The translations under genes and the position numbers were made by a program. Below the pieces are notes generated by a model. That model was not told the origin of the DNA. It made no database searches and saw only the letters and a list, made by a program, of their open reading frames with translations. From Pseudonocardia acidicola (lineage in GTDB: Bacteria > Actinomycetota > Actinomycetes > Mycobacteriales > Pseudonocardiaceae), in contig NZ_JAAXLA010000005.1 of the NCBI RefSeq assembly GCF_012911935.1, positions 1 through 64,000 of the forward strand: a stretch of DNA of 64,000 nt, written 5' to 3'. Positions 42,836 to 51,020 of the stretch are shown one piece after another. Each line of letters begins with the position of its first letter. Position 1 is the first letter of the stretch.

Positions 42836-43175
42836 CCGCCGCAGCCGGCGGACCTCCGCCCAGTCGGGGTTTGCCCTGTTCAGACCCTCTGGGCCGCGAG
42901 AACGCAGAGTGGCAGAACTGGCTCGCCGGCCTCTCGTCACTGAGCTCATCGGCACCCATAGAACCGGCGGCGGAAGAAGAAGATGTATCACCGTGCGGCG
43001 CCGTCCCTCCTCTGTGTAGTGGGGCATCAGCCCGACGGCGGACCGGTCCCGAACACGGCGAGGACGGGGCGAGGGCATGGCACGAGAAGCGACCCGGAAT
43101 GCGCGCCGGAGCAGTTCGCATGCAACGCGGACTCGGCGCCGGTGATGATGGAGCGGGAACGGAGTGGAGGACCCG

Positions 43176-43766
43176 ATGGCGTCCGACGAGAAGCAGCAGC
43201 CGCAGTCGGAATCGGCTGCAGCCCGCCTGCCCTTGTCACCGCGATCGCTCTTATCGCTCGTCGTGGGAATCGTCGCGATCATCGTGCTCGTCCCGGCGCT
43301 GACCATGGGCCGCGGCCCCGGCCCGGCGGCGCCTGGGAGCGGGTCGGGAACGACGATCGCGATCACCGCGGTGTCGACCTCCCCGAGCGTGGCCGGCGAG
43401 CGCCTGCTGCGGGTGCGGGGCACGCTGACGGGCCGCCGGGCTCAGGCACCCGAGACCTACATCTACGTGGTCGCACGACCGACGGATGGCACGCCGGTCG
43501 AGCCGACGGCCCCCGCGCCCGGCCGAGCCTCCGTCTCGCGCGGGACCGTCCGAATCGGGGACGGCACCTGGGAGACCGAGATCCGCATCGCCGCGGCCGA
43601 GACGAGGGAGTTGACCTTGCAGGCGCTCGCCGGCGTTCTCTGCCCGAGTTCCCCCGCCGCGCCCTGCCAGGTGGACGATCGTGCCGTCGTCCACGATCTG
43701 GCTGCCGGAACCGACACCCGAGCATGGGACGCACGATCTCCCGGCTTCACCTATCGACCCGCCTGA
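43176..43766 (+). CDS. Single-pass membrane protein of unknown function
   Basis: 196 aa from ATG 43176 (GGAGG at 43166-43170, 5 nt upstream). A ~25-residue polar N-terminus, one membrane helix (SLLSLVVGIVAIIVLVPALT), then a ~140-residue outer domain with beta-like pattern (IAITAVSTSPSVAGERLLRV, TYIYVVARPTDG, TWETEIRIAAAETRELTLQA) and two Cys that could pair (VLCPSS...APCQVDD). No family recognised. It precedes the metalloproteinase gene by 170 bp on the same strand. Confidence 0.65.
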   Translation: MASDEKQQPQSESAAARLPLSPRSLLSLVVGIVAIIVLVPALTMGRGPGPAAPGSGSGTTIAITAVSTSPSVAGERLLRVRGTLTGRRAQAPETYIYVVARPTDGTPVEPTAPAPGRASVSRGTVRIGDGTWETEIRIAAAETRELTLQALAGVLCPSSPAAPCQVDDRAVVHDLAAGTDTRAWDARSPGFTYRPA

Positions 43767-43936
43767 CACAAGACGTGCTTCCCGCAGTCGGGCCGCTCAT
43801 CACCGGATAAATGATCAGCCATCGGCCCGGCAATTCCTGCTTCCACCGGGCATCCGGCCGCAGTGCGACCCGGCGAGACAACTCCCAGCGTCCCACTGAT
43901 ATCAGCCACAATTCCACACGAGAGGAAAGAAGAGCG

Positions 43937-45793
43937 ATGAGTGACGAATTTGATCGCGCGGACTCGGCCGCCATGATGGCTCCGGAGCCGCGGCACGTCG
44001 CGCCGCAGAAGGCCGCAGCGTTGGGCGACGAAGGAGACCAGGTCGAGCAGATCTACGAGTACCTCCGCCGATTCGGTTACTTCCCCAACCAGAGCCTGGC
44101 CCGCCGCTATCCGCAGTGGCGTCCGGCGATGGCGTTCGAGCTGGCCGACCCGCGGGTGTACGACGAGCAGCTCAAGACGGCGGTGAGCCTGTTCCAGAAG
44201 GCGAACGGACTGGCCGTGACCGGCGAGGTCGACGACGCCACCGTGGGGCTGATGAAGCGCCCGCGCTGCGGGTTCCCGGACATCGTGACCGCCGACGGCC
44301 CGGCCGAGTTCACCGCGCAGGGCAACCGCTGGAACAGCCTGAATGTCACCTACTCCCACACGAACACGACTCCCGACCTGTCGGCGGCCGATGTCCGCGG
44401 CGCCGTCCGCGGCGCGCTCGACCGCTGGGCCGCCGTCACCCCGCTGAACTTCACCGAGAACCCGTCCGGCGGCGACATGCGCATCGGCTTCTTCAGCGGC
44501 GACCACGGCGACGGGGCCGCCAACGCCTTCGACGGGGCCGGCGGGGTGCTGGCGCACTGCTTCTACCCGCCGCCCAACGGCGGGGACATCGCCGGCGACT
44601 GCCACTTCGACGAGGCCGAGACGTGGTCGGTGAACCTCCCGCCCACCGGCACCGACCTGCCGACCGTCGCGCTGCACGAGTTCGGCCATGGGCTGGGGCT
44701 CGCTCATTCGTCGGTGACCTCATCGGTGATGTACGCCTTCTACGGCGGGCCGCGGCGTGAACTGACCGACGACGACATCGCCGGCATCCGCTCCGTCTAT
44801 GGGACCCGGTTCCGCTGGGCATCGCTGTCCGGAATCATCCTCGACCCCGTCACCGCGTCGAACGCGGACGGACGGCTCGAGGTGTTCGCCCGCGGCACCG
44901 ACGGCGCGCTCTGGCACATCTGGCAGACCGCACCCAACAACGGCTGGAGCGGCTGGCACTCGCTCGGCGGGGTCATCCAGGGGGCGCCGAGCGTGGGACG
45001 CAACGCCGACGGACGGCTCGAGGTGTTCGCCCGCGGCACCGACGGCGCGCTGTGGCACATCTGGCAGACCGCACCCAACGGCGGCTGGAGCGGCTGGGCC
45101 TCGCTCGGCGGCTGGATCGTCAACCCCCTCGCCAGCTCCAACGCCGACGGACGGCTCGAGGTGTTCGCCCAGGGCGCCGACGGCGCGCTCTGGCACATCT
45201 GGCAGACCGCACCCAACAACGGCTGGAGCGGCTGGGCCTCCCTCGGCGGCCGGCTGACGACCCCGGTGACGACGCGTCGGAACCGTGACGGCAGGTTGGA
45301 GGTGTTCGTCCGGGGCACCGACGGCGCGCTGTGGCACATCTGGCAGACCGCACCCAACAGCGGCTGGAGCGGCTGGGCCTCCCTCGGCGGCCGGATCATC
45401 GGGACGCCAGTGGTGGGCGGCAACGCCGACGGGCGGCTCGAGGTCTTCGTGCGCGGAACCGACAACGCGCTGTGGCACATCTGGCAGACCGCACCGGGCA
45501 ACGGCTGGAGCGGCTGGGCCTCCCTCGGTGGGATCATCGACATGCCGGCGGTGCCGAACAACGCCGACGGGCGCATGGAGGTGTTCGTCCGGGGAGCCGA
45601 CAACGGGCTGTGGCACATCTGGCAGACCGCGCCCAACGGCGGCTGGAGCGGCTGGGCGTCCCTCGGGGGCCGGTTCACGGGCGGACCGGTCGCGTCGCGC
45701 AACGCGGACGGCCGGCTCGAGGTCTTCGTGCGCGGAACCGACAACGCGCTGTGGCACACCTGGCAGAGCGCCGCCAACAACGGCTGGAGCTGA
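43937..45793 (+). CDS. Matrix-metalloproteinase-like protease with cysteine switch and seven-bladed lectin-like propeller
   Basis: 618 aa from ATG 43937. Residues ~30-105: peptidoglycan-binding-like prodomain (IYEYLRRFGYFPNQSLARRY ... KTAVSLFQKANGLAVTGEVD). Cys111 lies in PRCGFPD, the cysteine-switch motif of MMP zymogens. The M10A catalytic domain has zinc motif HEFGHGLGLAHS (His247, Glu248) and Met-turn SSVMYAFYG. Residues ~309-618 are seven 46-47-residue repeats (NADGRLEVFARGTDGALWHI, then WQTAPNNGWSGW.SLGG), a PLL/tectonin-like propeller suited to glycan binding. No signal peptide or membrane helix is seen at either in-frame start. Two strong hairpins follow the gene. Confidence 0.85.
   Translation: MSDEFDRADSAAMMAPEPRHVAPQKAAALGDEGDQVEQIYEYLRRFGYFPNQSLARRYPQWRPAMAFELADPRVYDEQLKTAVSLFQKANGLAVTGEVDDATVGLMKRPRCGFPDIVTADGPAEFTAQGNRWNSLNVTYSHTNTTPDLSAADVRGAVRGALDRWAAVTPLNFTENPSGGDMRIGFFSGDHGDGAANAFDGAGGVLAHCFYPPPNGGDIAGDCHFDEAETWSVNLPPTGTDLPTVALHEFGHGLGLAHSSVTSSVMYAFYGGPRRELTDDDIAGIRSVYGTRFRWASLSGIILDPVTASNADGRLEVFARGTDGALWHIWQTAPNNGWSGWHSLGGVIQGAPSVGRNADGRLEVFARGTDGALWHIWQTAPNGGWSGWASLGGWIVNPLASSNADGRLEVFAQGADGALWHIWQTAPNNGWSGWASLGGRLTTPVTTRRNRDGRLEVFVRGTDGALWHIWQTAPNSGWSGWASLGGRIIGTPVVGGNADGRLEVFVRGTDNALWHIWQTAPGNGWSGWASLGGIIDMPAVPNNADGRMEVFVRGADNGLWHIWQTAPNGGWSGWASLGGRFTGGPVASRNADGRLEVFVRGTDNALWHTWQSAANNGWS
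44861..45793 (+). repeat. Seven tandem ~141-bp coding repeats (propeller blades)
   Basis: Repeat units start at about 44861, 45002, 45140, 45281, 45422, 45560 and 45701, alternating 138 and 141 bp (46 or 47 residues). The most constant part encodes LWHIWQTAPN and GWSGW. The last unit stops after NNGWS, so the final strand is probably supplied by WASLSGIIL before blade 1 (velcro closure). Confidence 0.9.
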
Positions 45794-45885
45794 GCTGTCC
45801 TGCGGCGGTCGGTCTCGACGACCTGCCGGACAGGGAGCAGCGCGACATCGACGCTGACGACGACCGCCGATGATCTGTGTGACCG

Positions 45886-45913
45886 GAGTGGCGCCGTTTC
45901 GACGGCGCCACTC
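45886..45913 (+). terminator. Hairpin with TTCG loop after the metalloproteinase
   Basis: A perfect 12-bp stem (GAGTGGCGCCGT / ACGGCGCCACTC) closed by a TTCG tetraloop, 93 bp after the stop codon. There is no T-run, as is common for actinobacterial terminators. Confidence 0.5.
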
Positions 45914-45964
45914 ACGAACCGCTCGATCCGCCTCCCCGCCGTCGCGGGGCGCGGAGACAGCGGA

Positions 45965-45993
45965 GCCCCGCCTGGGCATGCCCCGGGCGGGGC
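45965..45993 (+). terminator. Second strong hairpin
   Basis: GCCCCGCCTGGG pairs with CCCGGGCGGGGC (one G-U) around a 5-nt loop, 12-bp stem. No T-run. It may back up the previous hairpin. Confidence 0.4.
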
Positions 45994-46194
45994 CTCGTGC
46001 CGTCGCCGTTCGCCAGCGCGCGTTCGCTGGCAGGGGGCGTGGAACGCGATCCTGGGCGCCACTGCGGCCAACCAGTTCTCCGTTGCACCCAGCCCGGTCT
46101 TGCCGGTCGGCTGGCAGGGCGCTGGCTCTGCCGTCTTCACCCTCGCCGCGTTGGCCATGCTGCTCGGCCTCGGGGCCGGCTGCGCACTTGGTGC

Positions 46195-46435
46195 CCGCAG
46201 CGGTCGCAACAGCGCCGCGCTCAAAGCTGACGCCCACGCCGAGCACGTCAAGCCGGGTGGACCGCCGGGCACGGTGCACCAGAGCGGCGCCGAACTCGCT
46301 GGTTGCCCGCACATTGGCGCCGGCGCTCACGCGGCTCGAGCAGGCCAGCGGGCTCCAGCAGTGCGTCGTCGCGCACCGCCTGTCGAGCAGTTCGACGACG
46401 GCCGATCCGGCTTCGCTCCCGACAGATTGAGCGCT
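46195..46435 (+). repeat. 241-bp direct repeat, copy B
   Basis: 98% identical to 17797-18037, same orientation. The shared plus-strand frame is open here too and is preceded by a hydrophobic segment (TLAALAMLLGLGAGCALGAR) not present in copy A. After the repeat it has no stop of its own and runs antisense into the permease gene at 46466, so this copy looks 3'-truncated. The surrounding 45994-46465 holds no other gene. Confidence 0.9.
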
Positions 46436-46465
46436 GGCGTCCGGGGTCGCCTGGCGCGGCCCGCG

Positions 46466-47281
46466 TCATGCGGTGGCGTGGACCAGCCGCCAGGGCCGCA
46501 GCAGTCGCAGCCGTCGGTAGGACCAGATGCCGGCGAGCAGCGCGGCCGGGATGGCCACGATCGCGCCGGTGAGGTAGTAGCCCACTCCGCCGCTGCCGTG
46601 CTGCACGGCCAGGTCGACGCAGGTGCCGATCAGGAAAGCCGCAGCCGCGGTGAAGACCAGCCCGGCGATAGCACCCACCGTGCCGTCGCGCAGGGCCGCC
46701 AGCGCGGGGTCGCCGGACAGGGCCCGGCGCCACAGCCAGGCGGCCGCCAGCAGCAGCAGCCCCAGCACACCAGCAAGGGCGCGGAGGGAGACGGCGTCCT
46801 GGCTGGTCTCCCACATCGCCGCCTGTGCGCAACTGCCGCTGCCGGGATGGACGGCGAGGTAGTAGTGGCAGGTGGCCGCCGGATAGCTCCGCGGCAGGGC
46901 ACCCACGAACCCTGGGCCGGCGACCGCGTTGAGCAGCGCCGCCAGGGCGCCGCTGAGGCCCACGGCGAGCAGGCCGGCCCCGGCCAGCGCCAAGCAGGCC
47001 CAGACGGCCTGTGCGAGCAGCGTCGGCAGGGTCGGTCGGCGCGCGGCGCCTGCGGCGGACGCGATCTCGCGAGCCGAGCCGAAGCGGCGCACCGCCTCCC
47101 GTTCCGCGGCCCGGGACTCCATCCCGTGGGCTTGCAGACCGGCGGCGGTCTCCCGCAGGTGTGCCTCGGTCTCGGTCAGCAGTCGACGCGTCTCCCGCGG
47201 CGGCAGGTGCAACCGCAGCAGCAGGGCGTCGAGGTAGTCATCGATGGGCTCCCCGGTCGTCTCCGTTTCGTTCGCGCTCAC
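46466..47281 (-). CDS. Membrane protein with DUF1700/HAAS-like N-terminus
   Basis: 271 aa from GTG 47281, overlapping the PadR stop (GTGA). The N-terminal ~80 residues (YLDALLLRLHLPPRETRRLL, TETEAHLRETAAGLQAHGME, AEREAVRRFGSAREIASA) resemble the HAAS-type alpha-helical domain that accompanies PadR regulators. Five to six membrane helices follow (LAGAGLLAVGLSGALAALLN, ALAGVLGLLLLAAAWLW). An outer loop has two Cys. PadR-HAAS pairs commonly control membrane-stress responses; the target is not known here. Confidence 0.7.
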   Translation of the reverse strand: MSANETETTGEPIDDYLDALLLRLHLPPRETRRLLTETEAHLRETAAGLQAHGMESRAAEREAVRRFGSAREIASAAGAARRPTLPTLLAQAVWACLALAGAGLLAVGLSGALAALLNAVAGPGFVGALPRSYPAATCHYYLAVHPGSGSCAQAAMWETSQDAVSLRALAGVLGLLLLAAAWLWRRALSGDPALAALRDGTVGAIAGLVFTAAAAFLIGTCVDLAVQHGSGGVGYYLTGAIVAIPAALLAGIWSYRRLRLLRPWRLVHATA

Positions 47282-47601
47282 GCCGGCACCGCCAGCACCG
47301 CGTTCACGCCGCGGACGAACGTCTGCCATTGCGCCTGCTGCTCGCCCAACGCCTGGGCACCTCGGGGCGTCAGCGCGTAGATCCGCCGCCGGCGACCGCT
47401 CGCGGCATCCCAACTGCTGGACACCAGCCCCTCGCGCTCCAGCTTGTGCAACGCCGGGTACACCGTGCCCTCCGGAAGATCGAAGGAGCCTGCGCTGCGC
47501 TGCCGCAGCCCAGTGATGACCGCGTAGCCGTGCAACGGCCCCTGTCGCAGCACCGCGAGCAGCAGCAGATCGAGGCTGCCCTTCACCTGTCCCATTCCCA
47601 T
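47278..47601 (-). CDS. PadR-family regulator
   Basis: 107 aa from ATG 47601 (ATG 47595 also possible). LDLLLLAVLRQGPLHGYAVI, DLPEGTVYPALHKLEREGLV and RRRRIYALTPRGAQALGEQQ are the PadR winged-helix hallmarks. A TACCTAG-N5-CTAGGTA inverted repeat lies immediately upstream, leaving no room for a leader, so it is probably leaderless and autoregulated. Coupled to the membrane protein downstream. Confidence 0.85.
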   Translation of the reverse strand: MGMGQVKGSLDLLLLAVLRQGPLHGYAVITGLRQRSAGSFDLPEGTVYPALHKLEREGLVSSSWDAASGRRRRIYALTPRGAQALGEQQAQWQTFVRGVNAVLAVPA

Positions 47602-47619
47602 ACCTAGGTAATCTAGGTA
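47601..47619. promoter_or_regulatory. PadR operator: TACCTAG-N5-CTAGGTA
   Basis: Perfect 7-bp inverted repeat with 5-bp spacer, touching the PadR start codon. It overlaps the expected -10 position of a leaderless promoter. Confidence 0.5.
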
Positions 47620-47711
47620 GCCGGCGAGCTGCGGTCAAGAACGGATGGATGCAAGTGCTGTCCCGGTCGTCCGCGCCGCTTGGTCGAGGCTCCCGGGGAA
47701 TGGGTGACGGG

Positions 47712-47740
47712 TTGACACGTAGGAAAATTCCTACCTATCG
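47712..47740 (+). promoter_or_regulatory. ArsR-gene promoter with operator in the spacer
   Basis: TTGACA (47712-47717) is a consensus -35. GTAGGAA-AA-TTCCTAC (47719-47734), a perfect inverted repeat, fills the spacer, and TACCTA (47732-47737) can serve as -10. Repressor binding here would block transcription of the ArsR-SRPBCC operon. Confidence 0.6.
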
Positions 47741-47748
47741 TGTCGCTC

Positions 47749-48126
47749 GTGCCACGGCAGCCGAGGTCGTCCACCGCCGACGGCGTCTTCGCGGCGCTGG
47801 CGAATCCGACCCGTCGCGACGTGCTCGACCTGCTCTTGGCCGGTCCTCAGCCGGTGAGTCGGATCGCCGCCCGCTTCGAGATGTCCCGGCCGAGCGTCAG
47901 CGAGCATCTGAAGGTCCTGCGGGACGCCGGGTTGGTCACCGAGACCCGCGCCGGCCGCCAGCGGCTGTATGCCGTCTCGGCGCAGCCGCTCGCGGAGCTG
48001 CGCGACTGGCTGACCCCGTACGAGCGGTTCTGGCGTTCTGCCCTGTCCGATCTCGCCGGCTACCTGGACGAGGCCGCCGGCCGGCCAGCGAGCTCATCCG
48101 TAGATCTCAACCCGGAGGCGAAGTGA
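47749..48126 (+). CDS. ArsR-family winged-helix regulator
   Basis: 125 aa from GTG 47749, about 11 bp after the -10 box, which fits leaderless initiation (GTG 47740 would add three residues). FAALANPTRRDVLDLLLAGP, QPVSRIAARFEMSRPSVSEH, LKVLRDAGLVTETRAGRQRL and an RDWL.PYERFWR tail are typical of the SRPBCC-linked ArsR group. No metal-binding Cys motif is visible. Its stop overlaps the first SRPBCC gene. Confidence 0.85.
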   Translation: MPRQPRSSTADGVFAALANPTRRDVLDLLLAGPQPVSRIAARFEMSRPSVSEHLKVLRDAGLVTETRAGRQRLYAVSAQPLAELRDWLTPYERFWRSALSDLAGYLDEAAGRPASSSVDLNPEAK

Positions 48127-48629
48127 CCAGGCAGTGCGACCACAGCGACGCCGCTGATGGCGTGATCGTCGTCGACCAGTTCCTGCCGCATCCACCCCGC
48201 ACGGTCTGGCAGGCCCTGGTCGACCCGGTCAAGCTCGCCGCCTGGTTCATGCCCAACGACTTCGCTCCCGTCGTCGGTCACCGCTTCACGTTCCACCGCA
48301 AGGCCAACCCCGTTGTGCGGTTCAGCGACACCATCGCCTGCCAGGTGCTCGAGCTGCGCGAGCACGAACTGCTCTCCTACAGCTGGACCGACGGCGGGGA
48401 GTACGCAGGCGACCTCGACTCCACCGTCACCTGGACCCTGCGACCCGAGGGCCGCGGCACCCGGCTGTTCCTGCAGCACCGCGGCTTCCGCCCCGACGAC
48501 CCGGCGCACCAGGCCGCCCGCGGGCTGATGACCGGCGGCTGGCGAATCTACCTCACGGACCGCCTGCCGGCGTTCCTTTCTGACTCCGACCAGCCGACCG
48601 TCGAGACGCAACGTGGAGCCGAGCGATGA
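48123..48629 (+). CDS. SRPBCC / AHSA1-domain protein 1
   Basis: 168 aa from GTG 48123 (GTGA overlap with ArsR). VIVVDQFLPHPPRTVWQALV, DPVKLAAWFMPNDFAPVVGH and LSYSWTDGGEYAGDLDSTVT, then GTRLFLQHRGF are the START-like AHSA1 pattern. A hydrophobic-cavity ligand-binding protein; role unknown. ArsR plus two SRPBCC plus VOC is a recurrent actinobacterial set. Confidence 0.8.
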   Translation: MTRQCDHSDAADGVIVVDQFLPHPPRTVWQALVDPVKLAAWFMPNDFAPVVGHRFTFHRKANPVVRFSDTIACQVLELREHELLSYSWTDGGEYAGDLDSTVTWTLRPEGRGTRLFLQHRGFRPDDPAHQAARGLMTGGWRIYLTDRLPAFLSDSDQPTVETQRGAER

Positions 48630-49111
48630 CCACCACCCTGCCGCGCAGCGATGACTACACCGCGACGCTGATCATCGATGGCACCCCCGAGACCATCTTC
48701 GGCGCGCTGACCACCACCGCCGGCCTCGCTGCCTGGTGGACTCCTGTGTCCGGAGACGGCACCGAAGGCGGCGAACTGCGCTTCGACATGGGCGCGCCGG
48801 AGGGATCCCTGGTGATCCGGGTGCACACGGCCCCGCGCGCCACGGTCGTCGTCTGGGACGTCCTCGACTGCCCCTTCCTGCCGGAGTGGGCCGGGACCAC
48901 GGTCACCTTCGATCTCGGCCGGACCGCGGACGGCGGCTGCGACCTGTTCTTCCGCCACCACGGCCTGACCCCCCAGCTCGACTGCTTCAACACCTGCCGG
49001 CGAGGCTGGGACCACTTCCTGCCCAGCCTGCGCCAGTACGTCGAGACCGGCGTCGGCAACCCCCGCGGCAGCGCCGCAGACGAGGCTCGGCGTGCCAGCA
49101 GTTCTCACTGA
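48626..49111 (+). CDS. SRPBCC / AHSA1-domain protein 2
   Basis: 161 aa from ATG 48626, overlapping the previous stop. SDDYTATLIIDGTPETIFGA, LTTTAGLAAWWTPVSGDGTE and a C-terminal helix GWDHFLPSLRQYVETGVGNP fit the SRPBCC fold. Three Cys in the second half (DCPFLP, GGCDLFF, LDCFNTC). Diverged from its neighbour, so not a recent duplication. Confidence 0.8.
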   Translation: MTTTLPRSDDYTATLIIDGTPETIFGALTTTAGLAAWWTPVSGDGTEGGELRFDMGAPEGSLVIRVHTAPRATVVVWDVLDCPFLPEWAGTTVTFDLGRTADGGCDLFFRHHGLTPQLDCFNTCRRGWDHFLPSLRQYVETGVGNPRGSAADEARRASSSH

Positions 49112-49186
49112 CGGCAGTCACCCCGCCAGCCACCACCTGCCGGACGGCGAGTCCGCCGGCGCCCCACCGACATAAGGGAGACAGCC

Positions 49187-49621
49187 ATGGCCGCAGTGAG
49201 TATCGGCAACCACGCCGCCCTGCGCGTGAACAGAATCGAGCGCGAGAAGGTCCGCACGTTCTACCTCGACGTGCTCGGTGGCCAACTCACCCGAGAACTG
49301 GACGACAAAGACGACATCCGGCTGGGCAGCGACTTCTACCTCGCCCTGCTCTACACCCGCGGTGACGGGGCGACGGTCGACCAAGGAGTCTCCTACGCCG
49401 CGGAGGACGCCCTCGCCGAGGACGACTTCCTCAAGGCGATGTTCCTCGAGCTCAAGGCCGACGACGTCGAGAACACCAAACGCAGAATCATCGCCTCCGG
49501 CGTCCGAGTGCTGAACGTGCCCGATCCTCACCTGTACTTCCAGGCGCCCGGGGGACAGGTGTTCCGGCTCGTCGGGCAGGACGAAGACCTCTCCGCCTAC
49601 GAAGGCGGCCGGCACGACTGA
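49187..49621 (+). CDS. VOC-family (glyoxalase/dioxygenase-fold) protein
   Basis: 144 aa; GGGAG lies upstream of the ATG. SIGNHAALRVNRIEREKVRT, FYLDVLGGQLTRELDDKDDI and LHFQ-like ending YFQAPGGQVFRLVGQDED give the paired beta-alpha-beta-beta-beta units of VOC proteins. Metal ligands at the usual positions (His10, Glu84) are only partly clear. Last gene of the ArsR unit, 75 bp after the second SRPBCC gene. Confidence 0.75.
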   Translation: MAAVSIGNHAALRVNRIEREKVRTFYLDVLGGQLTRELDDKDDIRLGSDFYLALLYTRGDGATVDQGVSYAAEDALAEDDFLKAMFLELKADDVENTKRRIIASGVRVLNVPDPHLYFQAPGGQVFRLVGQDEDLSAYEGGRHD

Positions 49622-49822
49622 CCCATCGGCGGTCGCCCGCATGGCGGGCGACTACGGGATGAGCGCTCGTCTGTTTCCCGGAGCAGTGCCTGGAAGTGGC
49701 GGCCCACGCCAAGTTCGGGCGGGAATGGGTGGCATCCCTGATGCCGCGCCCCCAGGTCGGCGTGATCGTAGGCATCCGAAGCGGCGTGGTGCCAGAGGCG
49801 ACGGAGAGCAGGTGGTGGCGGC

Positions 49823-50323
49823 ATGGGGATCGGGCGGAGGCGGACCGTCCCGGGCGTGGACTCGCCGGGCCGCGTGGCAGCCGGTTCCTACGGCGCAGGG
49901 GCGGGTCGCCGTCGACCGATCGTGCTCGCGGCGCTTGTGGTGGCCGTGCTGGTCAACTACGCGGCGCAGATTCCCTACTACCTGCATCAGTACTACCCGG
50001 GGGCGCCGTCGTGGCCGGGGCTGGCGCTGCTGGCGCTGACATTTGTCTGGTTCCTCGCCGGCTACCGCAGCTATGTCCGGAGCCGGCCCTATGGCTATGC
50101 CCTGCTGCTGACCTACCTGGCCGCGCAGGTGCTGTTCTACGGCCACTCCGTGCTGCTCAGCGTCATGCACGGCGGGCACGCCGGCGCTGTCGCTCAGCTG
50201 AGCAGCCCGAGTCCATTCCTCGTCGTGATCTTCGCCATCGGCTACCTGAACTTCGTCGTCGCCGTCTGGGCTCTCGTCTGGCTCATTGCTCACCCCCGGC
50301 CTCTCCTGCCATCGAAGCCGTAG
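49823..50323 (+). CDS. Four-helix membrane protein, unknown
   Basis: 166 aa from ATG 49823; the real start could be slightly downstream, because the first ~30 residues are Arg/Gly-rich. Predicted helices: PIVLAALVVAVLVNYAAQIP, LALLALTFVWFLAGYRSYVR, GYALLLTYLAAQVLFYGHSV, FLVVIFAIGYLNFVVAVWAL. No family recognised. The sequence upstream (49640-49820) has a coding-like scrap (AAHAKFGREWVASLMPRPQV) but no gene. Confidence 0.6.
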   Translation: MGIGRRRTVPGVDSPGRVAAGSYGAGAGRRRPIVLAALVVAVLVNYAAQIPYYLHQYYPGAPSWPGLALLALTFVWFLAGYRSYVRSRPYGYALLLTYLAAQVLFYGHSVLLSVMHGGHAGAVAQLSSPSPFLVVIFAIGYLNFVVAVWALVWLIAHPRPLLPSKP

Positions 50324-50587
50324 GCCGAGTGAGTCCCACAGGGTGAAGGCTAGGCGCCAGACGTCACCCAGGGTCACCTCGGCCCGCTCACAGGCGCGGC
50401 ACGACCCTCCACAACTTCGCCACGCTCAGCGCGGCTGATTTCCGGCCCCCGACATTCACATCCGGCCAGCTCGACACGGCGTGTTTTGACCACAGTTGGG
50501 GTCCGTTCAGGGCTGTCGTCGGGACTGTCCGATCTTGGGTGTAACTGGTCCTGACACGCCGAGCGCTCTCGGCGGAAAGGCCCCGTA

Positions 50588-51020
50588 GTGACCGAGATGA
50601 TCGAGTCCGTGCCGGCTCGAGGAGATCAGCAGCAGCTCGCCCAGGAACTCGTAGAAGAGGCCCGCGCCGAAGGCGTGGAGCTGGTTGGTCCGGGCGGACT
50701 GTTGACCGGGTTGACCGAGACGGTGCTGCAGACCGCCTTGCAGGCCGAGATCACCGAGCACCTGGGCTCTGACAGGCACGACCCGGCCGGCCGGGATCGC
50801 GGGAACTCCCGCAACGGCGCCCGCAGCAAGACGGTGCTGACCGAGGTCGGCCCGGTCGAGATCGACGTGCCGCGGGATCGGGACGGCAGTTTCGAACCCG
50901 TGATCGTGCGCAAGCGGCAGCGCCGCCTCGACGGGATCGACCAGATCGTGTTGTCGCTGACCGCCCGCGGGCTGACCACCGGCGAGGTCGCCGCGCAGCT
51001 CGCTGCCCGCGCTTCGCCCT
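50588..51020 (+). mobile_element. IS256-family transposase, N-terminal part only
   Basis: MTEMIESVPARGDQQQLAQE, LVGPGGLLTGLTETVLQTAL, EITEHLGSDRHDPAGRDRGN then SRNGARSKTVLTEVGPVEID and VIVRKRQRRLDGIDQIVLSL are the start of an IS256-type (Transposase_mut) protein. Homology stops after GEVAAQLA near 51010. The DDE catalytic part is missing. The 50324-50587 gap may hold the left end of the element. Confidence 0.85.

Larger units (their letters stand above)
42062..43175. other. 1.1-kb stretch with gene scraps, no intact gene
   Basis: Contains a plus-strand hypothetical fragment (42437-42586), an intrinsic-terminator-like hairpin and an IS21-type HTH scrap on the minus strand. The first ~370 bp (42062-42430) show nothing coding and are locally richer in A/T than the rest of the window. 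Confidence 0.45.

Noticed and set aside
44861..45793. Tandem repeats considered as a CRISPR or satellite array
   Set aside because: Period is 138/141 bp, in frame, and encodes propeller blades. No spacer/repeat structure and no cas genes.
44720..46330. Two long minus-strand open frames opposite the propeller repeats
   Set aside because: Periodic translations mirror the coding repeats of the metalloproteinase; no independent support.
46100..47380. Long plus-strand frame continuing from repeat copy B
   Set aside because: Beyond 46435 it is antisense to the HAAS-like membrane protein and PadR genes. Only the part within the repeat is considered possible coding.
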